6,050 nucleotides of DNA, taken from contig JABHNP010000206.1 in the NCBI GenBank assembly GCA_018694455.1, forward strand, positions 1-6,050, given 5' to 3'. Shown here piece after piece: positions 1 through 6,050 of the stretch. The notes under the pieces are model-generated. The model had not been told where the DNA came from and made no database searches. It saw nothing but the letters and a program-made list of their open reading frames with translations. The position numbers and the translations under genes are program-made. The stretch is from Planctomycetaceae bacterium. GTDB taxonomy: Bacteria; Planctomycetota; Planctomycetia; Pirellulales; UBA1268. Numbering within the stretch: position 1 is the first letter of the stretch; every line of letters starts with the position of its first letter.

Positions 1-2426
1 AAATCTTAAACGATGCTGATAAGCAGGTTATGAAAATTGCGAAACTCTACGCACGTGGTGTGATCACTGATGGCGAACGATACAACCAGGTTCTTGATAC
101 CTGGACTCATGTACGTGAACAGATTACGAAAGAAATGATGGACGACCTCAAGCAGGATACCGGCTCAAGCAACCGGTATGCTGGCTACGTCAATCCGATC
201 TATCTTATGGCACATTCTGGTGCCCGAGGTGGTGTCGAGCAAATTCGTCAACTGGCCGGCATGCGGGGACTTATGGCCAAACCATCTGGAAAAATTATTG
301 AAACACCTATTAAGGCTAATTTTCGAGAAGGTCTTACAGTCCTTGAATACTTCAGTTCTACACACGGTGCTCGCAAAGGCCTTGCCGATACAGCACTTAA
401 GACTGCTGACTCCGGGTATCTAACAAGAAAGCTAGCTGATGTTGCGCAAAACGTTGTCGTCACGATGCACGATTGCGGCACAACTCAAGGAATTGAAAAG
501 ACGGTTATCTACCGTGGTGAAAAAGTGGAAGTCAACCTTGCCGACAGTATTCGAGGTCGGGTGAGTCGTACGAATATTACAAATCCAATCTCGGATGAAG
601 TTGTCGTAGAGGAAGATGAACTGATTACTCCAAAATCAGCGCGTCAAATTGAAGCACTAGGACTTGAGAAAATTCAGGTTCGTAGCCCACTTACCTGCGA
701 AGCTCCTTTGGGTGTTTGTCGTCTATGCTATGGAATGGACTTGTCTACTGGGTCGATGGTTGAAGAAGGCATGGCAGTTGGCATCATAGGCGCTCAGAGT
801 ATCGGTGAGCCAGGTACACAACTGACGATGAGAACATTCCACATTGGTGGAGTTGGTCAGCGTGACATTGAAGAAAATGAATATAAATCAAAGCATGTAG
901 GAACAGCAAAATTCACTCGTCTGCGAACAGTTAAAAATGAGGAAGGTGAGCAAGTTGTACTCGCCCGCAATGGTGAGATTGCCATACTGAATGAAAAAGG
1001 TCGGGAGATCGATAAATTTGATATTCCAGCTGGTGCCATTCTGAAGGTTGCTGAGAATGATAAGGTTAAGCAGGGCACCGTGCTTGTTCAGTGGGATCCC
1101 CACTCGATTCCTATTCTCTCTGAAGTCGCAGGTAAGGTTCGATATGAAGATGTTGTCGACGGTGAAACTCTAAGAGTTGAAAAAGATCCTAGTGGACATA
1201 TCCGTCGAATGATCATGGAACACAAAGGTGTGTATCATCCCCAGGTTGTTCTCGAAGATGAATCAGGGAAGATTCTTGACTTCTATTATCTCCCTGAAAA
1301 AGCTTATATCGAGGTGTCGCCGGGCGAGAGTGTGAAAGCAGGACATATCCTAGCTAAGACTCCTCGTGAAGCCAGTAAAACGCAAGATATCACCGGTGGA
1401 CTTCCTCGAGTCACCGAGATTTTTGAAGCCAGAAAACCAAAAGACCCGGCCATCATGGCTGAAATTGATGGGAAGGTCGAAGTAAGCGGTGAGAAACGAC
1501 GTGGCAAACGAACAATCATTGTTCGGAATGAATCTGGCGTAGAGCGAGAGCATTTAATTACCCATGGTAAGCATATGCGAGTCCATGCTGGAGATATCGT
1601 TCGAGCAGGTGAGGCTCTCGTTGATGGGCCTTTAGTACCTCATGACATCCTTCGTATTTCTGGTGAAGAAGAAGTCCAGAGATATCTCGTTCGTGAGATT
1701 CAAAATGTCTACCGCAGCCAACGAGTAGAAATTGATGATAAACACATTGAAATAATCGTTTCACAAATGCTTCGTAAAGTAAAAATCGACACAGTCGGAG
1801 ATACGAAACTACTGCCGGGTAGCATGCTTGACAAGCATGAATTTAGGCAAGCAAATGACCGTATTTCTGAATGCGTTCGAATTACAGATAAGGGTGATAG
1901 TGAGTTTGAGGTTGGTGCTATTGTTCCCAAAGATGCTTTGTCACAAAACAATGAATCTATTGAGGCTCTTGGCGGCGCTCCAGCAAAAGGAACAAAACCC
2001 AAGCCTGCTACAGCCAGCACGCAACTACTCGGTATTACCAAAGCAAGTGTTCAAAGTACTAGCTTTATCTCAGCTGCTAGTTTTCAAGAAACAACTAAGG
2101 TTTTAACTGAGGCTGCTCTTGCTGGACGTGTTGATAATTTAGTTGGGCTCAAAGAAAACGTTATCTTGGGCCATTTAATCCCTGCTGGTACAGGCTTCAA
2201 TACCTTCCAAACATCAGAAGTACGAGTTCGTCCAGAGGCACTTGAGGCCTTGAGAATTGACCGTGAGGATTTGTTATCCCGTGACTTCCCGCTTCTTGAG
2301 GCATCAGAGCCAACAGAAGAAGAACTGGCTGCGGGTACCGAAGGTATTACTCACCATGGCAGTGCTACCATCACTGGCCTTCCGGAGAGTGCTGGCAACG
2401 GGAACAATTCAACTGACGGCCTTTAA
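1..2426 (+). CDS. rpoC: DNA-directed RNA polymerase subunit beta' (RpoC), C-terminal part, 5' end outside window
   Basis: This is the C-terminal half of the largest subunit of RNA polymerase, which carries much of the catalytic centre. The frame is open from base 3 and continuous with the left edge, so the ATG at 30 is internal. Numbering from base 3, about 807 residues are visible, starting near E. coli residue 657. The bridge helix (GARKGLADTALKTADSGY) is at about 120-143. The second zinc site is C158, C232, C239 and C242, with exactly the spacing of E. coli C814/C888/C895/C898. The trigger loop (SIGEPGTQLTMRTFH) has Met276 and His280, matching E. coli M932 and H936. An insertion of roughly 165-170 residues follows it, like SI3 of Gram-negative RpoC, before DITGGLPRV. 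The protein then shows the usual NDKHIE-like motif (IDDKHIE), LLGITKAS and GLKENVILGHLIPAGTG. An acidic tail of about 75 residues, not found in E. coli, ends the protein. Nothing is broken. Identification is certain; the planctomycete affinity is inferred. Confidence 0.98.
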   Translation, partial: ILNDADKQVMKIAKLYARGVITDGERYNQVLDTWTHVREQITKEMMDDLKQDTGSSNRYAGYVNPIYLMAHSGARGGVEQIRQLAGMRGLMAKPSGKIIETPIKANFREGLTVLEYFSSTHGARKGLADTALKTADSGYLTRKLADVAQNVVVTMHDCGTTQGIEKTVIYRGEKVEVNLADSIRGRVSRTNITNPISDEVVVEEDELITPKSARQIEALGLEKIQVRSPLTCEAPLGVCRLCYGMDLSTGSMVEEGMAVGIIGAQSIGEPGTQLTMRTFHIGGVGQRDIEENEYKSKHVGTAKFTRLRTVKNEEGEQVVLARNGEIAILNEKGREIDKFDIPAGAILKVAENDKVKQGTVLVQWDPHSIPILSEVAGKVRYEDVVDGETLRVEKDPSGHIRRMIMEHKGVYHPQVVLEDESGKILDFYYLPEKAYIEVSPGESVKAGHILAKTPREASKTQDITGGLPRVTEIFEARKPKDPAIMAEIDGKVEVSGEKRRGKRTIIVRNESGVEREHLITHGKHMRVHAGDIVRAGEALVDGPLVPHDILRISGEEEVQRYLVREIQNVYRSQRVEIDDKHIEIIVSQMLRKVKIDTVGDTKLLPGSMLDKHEFRQANDRISECVRITDKGDSEFEVGAIVPKDALSQNNESIEALGGAPAKGTKPKPATASTQLLGITKASVQSTSFISAASFQETTKVLTEAALAGRVDNLVGLKENVILGHLIPAGTGFNTFQTSEVRVRPEALEALRIDREDLLSRDFPLLEASEPTEEELAAGTEGITHHGSATITGLPESAGNGNNSTDGL

Positions 2427-2505
2427 AATAATCTGGCGATTCTTTTTTCAAGCCATTTTCCAGTGCGTGTGATTGTTATCGAAGTACGGACGATGGGGTT
2501 CCGCT
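2427..2505. other. Spacer between rpoC and the CHAD gene
   Basis: About 79 non-coding bases follow the rpoC TAA. There is a T-rich run near 2442-2447, but I see no convincing GC-rich stem in front of it, so no intrinsic terminator is called. I also see no clear -35/-10 pair. The downstream gene may therefore be read from rpoC transcripts, although a promoter unlike the sigma-70 consensus cannot be excluded by eye. Confidence 0.5.
2495..2498 (+). promoter_or_regulatory. Weak ribosome binding site favouring the GTG start at 2506
   Basis: GGGG lies 7 bases before the GTG at 2506. The frame opens at a TTG at 2473, immediately after an in-frame TGA, and no purine-rich stretch precedes that TTG. 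The GTG is therefore the better supported start. The next in-frame ATG, at 2554, also lacks a good upstream site. Confidence 0.4.
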
Positions 2506-3528
2506 GTGAAAAAAGAACAACCTAAAGTACTTTCGGATGTACCGTCTAACACGATGCTCGAAAGACAATTTCCTCGGATTAGGCTGACCGCTGATACTGA
2601 TCAGAGTACTTTCCGTGGTATATCTGAACAATTTCGTCTCCAAGAAAGTTGTTATGCTACTGATGTGGTAGTAACGACTCTGCGAACCTACCTCGATGAG
2701 GTTTGGAAAACATGCGAGAAGGTAAGCACAACTGCCGATCCTGAAACCGTACGCCGCTTACGGGTGACAGCGAAGCGCACATCTGTCGCGTTGTCAATCT
2801 TTTCACCACTGTTATCTAAAAAACTTGTTGCTTCTTTCAAGCAAAGCCTTCGCAGCCTGCGAAAAACTGCCGGAGCTACACGAGACTACGACGTGTTGTC
2901 TGAACGACTACAATTACATATACCCCCGGAGAGTAGCTCAAGCAGTATTCAAAGATCATCACTAAGCCAACTTTTACAGTTAGTCGCGATCAAACAGACT
3001 GTAAATAGAGCATCTATTATGAGTGTTCGATCACAACTCCTGCTATGGGGATGGCAATCTCGATCAGATGATATTACCGCCCCTATACAACAGAATAAAA
3101 AACTTTATAAGGCTTTCATACAGCATCGACTTAAAAAATCTTGTGCACAATTTTCAGTCATTGCAAAATCTCACAAGAAAAAACCTGAACAACTTCACCA
3201 GCTCAGAATTGCTGGGAAAAATCTTCGCTACGCCCTTGAACTTCTTCCTGAAAAAGATTTAAGCAAACCACTCGAAACGTGTCAGAAAATTCTTCGCAAA
3301 ATGCAGAAAAAAGTTGGTGATTTCACTGATCATACGGCTGCTGCGGAGATTTTAAAACAATTTTCGAAAGAACCAATGGCTGACGACATGTTATATGTAA
3401 TTAATACGATGCAACGGGAAGAAAACACGCTGGCAAACATTTCACGCCATGGGTTTTTTGATTGGTGGACCAAAAAGCGCTGCCGATTGATGTGCAAAAA
3501 ATTGAACAAGGTTTTTAAAAATGACTAA
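2506..3528 (+). CDS. CHAD domain-containing protein
   Basis: CHAD (conserved histidine alpha-helical domain) proteins are helical, rich in basic residues, and known in studied cases to bind inorganic polyphosphate. From the GTG start this protein has 340 residues, and the domain spans roughly 45-330. The first half repeat reads ETVRRLRVTAKR (about 80-91), followed by LRSLRKTAGATRDYDVL (115-131), the usual L-R-x-L-R...RD-x-DVL signature. The second half repeat has HQLRIAGKNLRYALELL (231-247) and VGDFTDHTAAAEIL (270-283), again as expected. The first half repeat has Arg83 where the family usually has the signature His; His231 of the second is kept. A serine-rich loop (about 143-152) joins the halves, and the C-terminus is strongly basic. 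No signal peptide or membrane segment is visible, so it is probably cytoplasmic. There is no CYTH domain and no polyphosphate kinase or phosphatase nearby. The start could instead be the TTG at 2473. The family call is strong; the ligand is inferred. Confidence 0.88.
   Translation: MKKEQPKVLSDVPSNTMLERQFPRIRLTADTDQSTFRGISEQFRLQESCYATDVVVTTLRTYLDEVWKTCEKVSTTADPETVRRLRVTAKRTSVALSIFSPLLSKKLVASFKQSLRSLRKTAGATRDYDVLSERLQLHIPPESSSSSIQRSSLSQLLQLVAIKQTVNRASIMSVRSQLLLWGWQSRSDDITAPIQQNKKLYKAFIQHRLKKSCAQFSVIAKSHKKKPEQLHQLRIAGKNLRYALELLPEKDLSKPLETCQKILRKMQKKVGDFTDHTAAAEILKQFSKEPMADDMLYVINTMQREENTLANISRHGFFDWWTKKRCRLMCKKLNKVFKND
3508..3511 (+). promoter_or_regulatory. Short ribosome binding site for the FGE gene, inside the CHAD gene
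   Basis: AAGG lies 9 bases before the ATG at 3521, within the last codons of the CHAD gene. It is weak. Together with the 8-base overlap of the two genes (ATGACTAA), it suggests that translation of the second gene depends partly on ribosomes finishing the first. Confidence 0.4.
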
Positions 3529-4723
3529 ACAAAAAACGCCGAAGCCAGGGAAGAACTCTACCGGACCAAAAATACTTCACTCAACAGGTGCTCAAATCAC
3601 CATGGGCATTGGTGCAGCAGTACTCCTTTGGTTTTGTTGCCGAATTGCCCTACCAACAAAAAAAAGCTCACCTCCAGGGCAAAACATTGCACCCGTTAAA
3701 GACAATACACCTCAAACACAAGCTTCTACAGTTGCCTTTAAAAAGACAAAGGTTGCAAGTAACCCAGCCCCAGGAAAGCCTCCCGATGAAATGGTTTGGA
3801 TTCCCGGAGGCACGTTTTCAATAGGGTGCCTAGATCCTCGTGGAATTCCGCATGGTGGTGACAAGCCAATGACTGATGCTCGTCCGATTCATTCAGTTAC
3901 TGTCGATGGTTTTTGGATCGATACCACGGAAGTCACAAATCAACAATTTAGTAAGTTCGTTGAGGCGACTAACTATGTAACCATTGCAGAAATCCCACCT
4001 CGACCCGAAGACTTTCCAGGAGCACCACCCGAAAACCTTGTCGCCGGTTCAATCGTTTTCACGCCACCAGATCAACCAGTTCCTTTGTCAAATCATCTTC
4101 AGTGGTGGGCATATGTTCCAGGTGCAAATTGGCGTCATCCGCTTGGTCCAGAGTCAACAATAATTGATAAATTAGATTATCCAGTCGTTCATATCGCTTT
4201 CGAAGATGCTGTTGCTTACGCTGACTGGGCGGGAAAGCGACTACCCACCGAAGCTGAGTGGGAATTTGCCTCGCGAGGAGGTCTGACAGGAAATATGTAC
4301 CCGTGGGGTGAGGAATTTTGTCCGAATGGAAAGTGGATGGCAAATACATGGCAGGGTCAATTTCCAGTACAAAACACTGCCGAGGACGGCTTTGTAGGTA
4401 TCGCACCGGTTCGACAATACTCCCCAAACGCATATGGATTGTTTGACGTATCTGGCAATGTCTGGGAGTGGTGTGCTGATTGGTATCGGCCGGACACCTA
4501 TCAAAAGCAACGAAATGATGAATTACCCTCAGTGAATCCATCTGGACCAGACACAAGTTTTGATCCTCAAGAGCCTGGTATAGCAAAACGTATTCAGCGG
4601 GGAGGGTCTTTCCTTTGCACCGCACAGTACTGTTCGCGTTATATCCTCGGTACCCGAGGAAAAGGTGAGGTGTCAAGCGGGTGTAATCACGTAGGATTTC
4701 GCTGTGTTCAGGACACTCAATAA
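3521..4723 (+). CDS. Membrane-anchored formylglycine-generating enzyme (FGE/SUMF1 family)
   Basis: FGE oxidises the cysteine of the C-x-P-x-R motif in type I sulfatases to formylglycine, using oxygen and copper. The 400-residue protein starts with a Lys-rich segment, then a hydrophobic stretch at about 26-44, then a Pro/Lys linker to about 89. The FGE-sulfatase domain fills 90-398, from MVWIPGGTFSIG to HVGFRC. Typical motifs are TTEVTNQQF, GANWRHP, DYPVVHI, AGKRLPTEAEWEFA and SGNVWEW. Unlike many merely FGE-like proteins, it keeps the catalytic pair: Cys366 and Cys371 in GGSFLCTAQYC align with human Cys336/Cys341, and Ser363 with Ser333. Asn275, Asp289, Asn313 and Glu316 sit where calcium ligands occur in the human enzyme. 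Positive-inside charge suggests that the catalytic domain faces the periplasm. There is no lipobox. The gene overlaps the CHAD gene by 8 bases. No sulfatase is in the window, so its substrates are inferred. A true FGE is the best call; an FGE-fold protein with another role is less likely. Confidence 0.9.
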   Translation: MTKQKTPKPGKNSTGPKILHSTGAQITMGIGAAVLLWFCCRIALPTKKSSPPGQNIAPVKDNTPQTQASTVAFKKTKVASNPAPGKPPDEMVWIPGGTFSIGCLDPRGIPHGGDKPMTDARPIHSVTVDGFWIDTTEVTNQQFSKFVEATNYVTIAEIPPRPEDFPGAPPENLVAGSIVFTPPDQPVPLSNHLQWWAYVPGANWRHPLGPESTIIDKLDYPVVHIAFEDAVAYADWAGKRLPTEAEWEFASRGGLTGNMYPWGEEFCPNGKWMANTWQGQFPVQNTAEDGFVGIAPVRQYSPNAYGLFDVSGNVWEWCADWYRPDTYQKQRNDELPSVNPSGPDTSFDPQEPGIAKRIQRGGSFLCTAQYCSRYILGTRGKGEVSSGCNHVGFRCVQDTQ

Positions 4724-4754
4724 GCAAAGCTTTTCAAAAGTACAATCCGTGCGG
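4724..4754. other. Gap between two convergent genes
   Basis: Thirty-one bases separate the stop of the FGE gene from the stop (TGA, read on the - strand) of the PolX gene. A terminator would be expected here. The only inverted repeat I see is CTTTT-C-AAAAG, whose one-base loop cannot form a stable hairpin. Termination may be Rho-dependent or may occur inside the opposing gene. Confidence 0.5.
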
Positions 4755-6050
4755 TCATGTTGTTTTATTATGTTTTTGCAATACGTCTTTAAGTTCTTGT
4801 AGAGGTAGAGTGTTCACCACATCTCTTGCTTCCAAGCCTGCCCTTCGTGCCTGTAGTATTCCACATCGCATCACATCGAGTCCTGCAGTTGAGTGAGCAT
4901 CTGTTGATATAGCTAACTTGACTCCTGCCTCTTTCGCTGCTGCAGCGAAACGGTCATCCAGATCCAATCGCCACGGATTAGCATTGATCTCAAGGCACGT
5001 CACATGGTCTGCAGCTGCAGCTATAATGCGTTGTAAATCAACTTTATAAGGAGGGCGCCGATTTATGAGACGACCTGTTGGATGACCAATACAGCTAACA
5101 TACGGATTACAAACAGCATCCAATAGGCGTCCAGTAATTTGTTCCTGAGACTGCTGCTGGCCGTAATGCAAGCTCGCAACAACCCAATCTGCATGTGAAA
5201 GAACCTCGTCAGATAAATCGAGCCCTCCTTTCTCCAAAATATCGACCTCGATTCCTTTCAAAACAACCAAGGAATTTGCTTCCTCTGAAGCTAACGATTC
5301 ATTGAATCGATCAATTGCTTCCCACTGCTCATAAAGCCTTGTAGCATCGAGGCCTCTTGCCATAGTCACTCGTTTACTATGGTCAGTAATCGCGATATAC
5401 CTCAATCCACGATCAATAGCAGCAGTTACCATCTCAAGAAGCGTCGCTTCCCCGTCTGTGGCAGTGGTATGCATATGCAAATCACCACAGATATCTTGAA
5501 GTGTTATAAGTTTTGGAACCTGATTATTTTCTGCAAGTTCAAATTCACCGTGATTTTCTCGAAGTTCAGGTGGAATCCATTCAAGTCCCACAGCTTTGTA
5601 AACTTCTTTTTCACTTTGACCTGCGATTATCTTTGCACCAGACTGATCGAGTTGGCTTACGCCATATTCATTAATGGAAAGCCCCAGTTTTTTAGCCCGA
5701 CTTCGTAGTCGAACATTGTGCTCCTTTGATCCTGTAAAATATTGCCAAGCAGCACCAAAAGATTTTTTTTCCACGACGCGCATATCGACCTGAACCCCGC
5801 GTGGGCCACGAATACTTGTTTTGGTATCCCCTCGAACCATTACATGATCTGCGTGCTCCCAAGCCACGAAGTGATTCATGACTTCACTTGGCTGATGGCT
5901 TTCAACAAGGAGATCAATATCTCCGACTGTCTCCTTACCTCTTCGCCAGCTACCCGCAGCCTCGACTTGCTGAACCACCCGACACTCTTTCATCCACTCA
6001 ATCAAAAGATGAACAATCTGATCTGCTTCATTCCAAAGAAGTCTTGAATT
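4755..6050 (-). CDS. polX: Family X DNA polymerase with C-terminal PHP domain (PolX), N-terminus outside window
   Basis: Bacterial PolX is a small gap-filling repair polymerase whose PHP domain gives it metal-dependent 3'-5' exonuclease activity. The frame stays open to the right edge, so the TTG codon at 6005 is internal. Of 431 visible residues, 15 lie upstream of that codon. By comparison with Bacillus PolX (about 570 residues), roughly the first 150, the HhH and fingers regions, are missing. The palm shows AGSWRRGKETVGDIDLLV (32-49) with catalytic Asp44 and Asp46, a third Asp89 in VQVDMRVV, and the nucleotide-pocket motif YFTGSKEHN (104-112). The PHP domain (about 188-425) retains all nine likely metal ligands: His192, His194, Asp199, His224, Glu268, His295, His323, Asp384 and His386, in DLHMH, TDG, TDHS, GIEVDI, SLH, GHPTG and TDAHS. 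Both activities should be intact. It is convergent with the FGE gene and has no visible partner. An A8 run on the coding strand lies at 5763-5770. Confidence 0.96.
   Translation of the reverse strand, partial: NSRLLWNEADQIVHLLIEWMKECRVVQQVEAAGSWRRGKETVGDIDLLVESHQPSEVMNHFVAWEHADHVMVRGDTKTSIRGPRGVQVDMRVVEKKSFGAAWQYFTGSKEHNVRLRSRAKKLGLSINEYGVSQLDQSGAKIIAGQSEKEVYKAVGLEWIPPELRENHGEFELAENNQVPKLITLQDICGDLHMHTTATDGEATLLEMVTAAIDRGLRYIAITDHSKRVTMARGLDATRLYEQWEAIDRFNESLASEEANSLVVLKGIEVDILEKGGLDLSDEVLSHADWVVASLHYGQQQSQEQITGRLLDAVCNPYVSCIGHPTGRLINRRPPYKVDLQRIIAAAADHVTCLEINANPWRLDLDDRFAAAAKEAGVKLAISTDAHSTAGLDVMRCGILQARRAGLEARDVVNTLPLQELKDVLQKHNKTT

Noticed and set aside
1709..2041. A 110-codon open frame on the - strand opposite rpoC
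   Set aside because: It is antisense to highly conserved RpoC sequence, has a Ser-rich translation typical of shadow frames, and lacks a family signature.
2257..2472. A + strand open frame spanning the rpoC end and the following spacer
   Set aside because: Most of it overlaps rpoC in another frame, there is no ribosome site, and the part in the spacer is only a low-complexity hydrophobic stretch.
4059..4727. A 222-codon open frame on the - strand opposite the FGE gene
   Set aside because: It lies wholly antisense to a domain with conserved catalytic motifs, its translation shows no recognisable family, and such long antisense frames are common opposite well-conserved genes.
4724..4754. Possible bidirectional terminator between the convergent genes
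   Set aside because: The only symmetry (CTTTT-C-AAAAG) has a one-base loop and is AT-only apart from its end pairs, so a stable hairpin is not supported.
4932..4950. Perfect inverted repeat TTTCGCTG-CTG-CAGCGAAA
   Set aside because: It falls inside the PolX frame and is produced by the codons for Phe-Ala-Ala-Ala-Ala-Lys in the PHP domain. No T-run follows it on either strand, so it does not look like a terminator or operator.
4755..6005. A complete stand-alone gene starting at the TTG codon at 6005
   Set aside because: The same frame stays open to the window edge, and the 15 extra residues (ending DQIVHLL) fit the helix that precedes the GS-x-RRGKE palm motif of PolX. The gene is therefore partial, not a short variant.

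Overview
The window looks like ordinary bacterial chromosome. Four protein genes fill almost all of it; two are cut by the window edges, and no RNA gene, mobile element, CRISPR array or repeat family is visible. The source is probably a Gram-negative of the Planctomycetota, perhaps Pirellulales-like. This is inferred from the RpoC sequence (a large insertion in the trigger loop, a 'GTKPKPATASTQ' stretch before the conserved LLGITKAS motif, and a long acidic tail) and from a eukaryote-like formylglycine-generating enzyme of the kind common in sulfatase-rich planctomycetes. By eye the base composition is in the mid-40s % GC. The assignment comes from recalled family features, not from a search.

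Layout. From the left edge to 2426 on the + strand lies the C-terminal half of rpoC (RNA polymerase beta'), with bridge helix, second zinc site and trigger loop intact. After about 80 non-coding bases comes a CHAD-domain protein (2506-3528, +). Its stop overlaps by 8 bases the start of a membrane-anchored formylglycine-generating enzyme (FGE/SUMF1 family; 3521-4723, +) that keeps both catalytic cysteines. A 31-base gap separates this from a convergent gene on the - strand (4755 to the right edge), which encodes the palm/thumb and PHP domains of a bacterial family X DNA polymerase. Its N-terminus lies beyond the window.

How the genes relate. rpoC, the CHAD gene and the FGE gene are co-directional and closely spaced, so they may share a transcript, and the CHAD and FGE genes are probably translationally coupled. 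Their functions have no obvious common pathway: transcription, probable polyphosphate binding, and sulfatase maturation outside the cytoplasm. The PolX gene is a separate convergent unit, probably for DNA repair. I found no clearly undescribed system. The points most worth a second look are the CHAD-FGE coupling, the predicted extracytoplasmic location of the FGE, and the loss of the first signature histidine in the CHAD protein.
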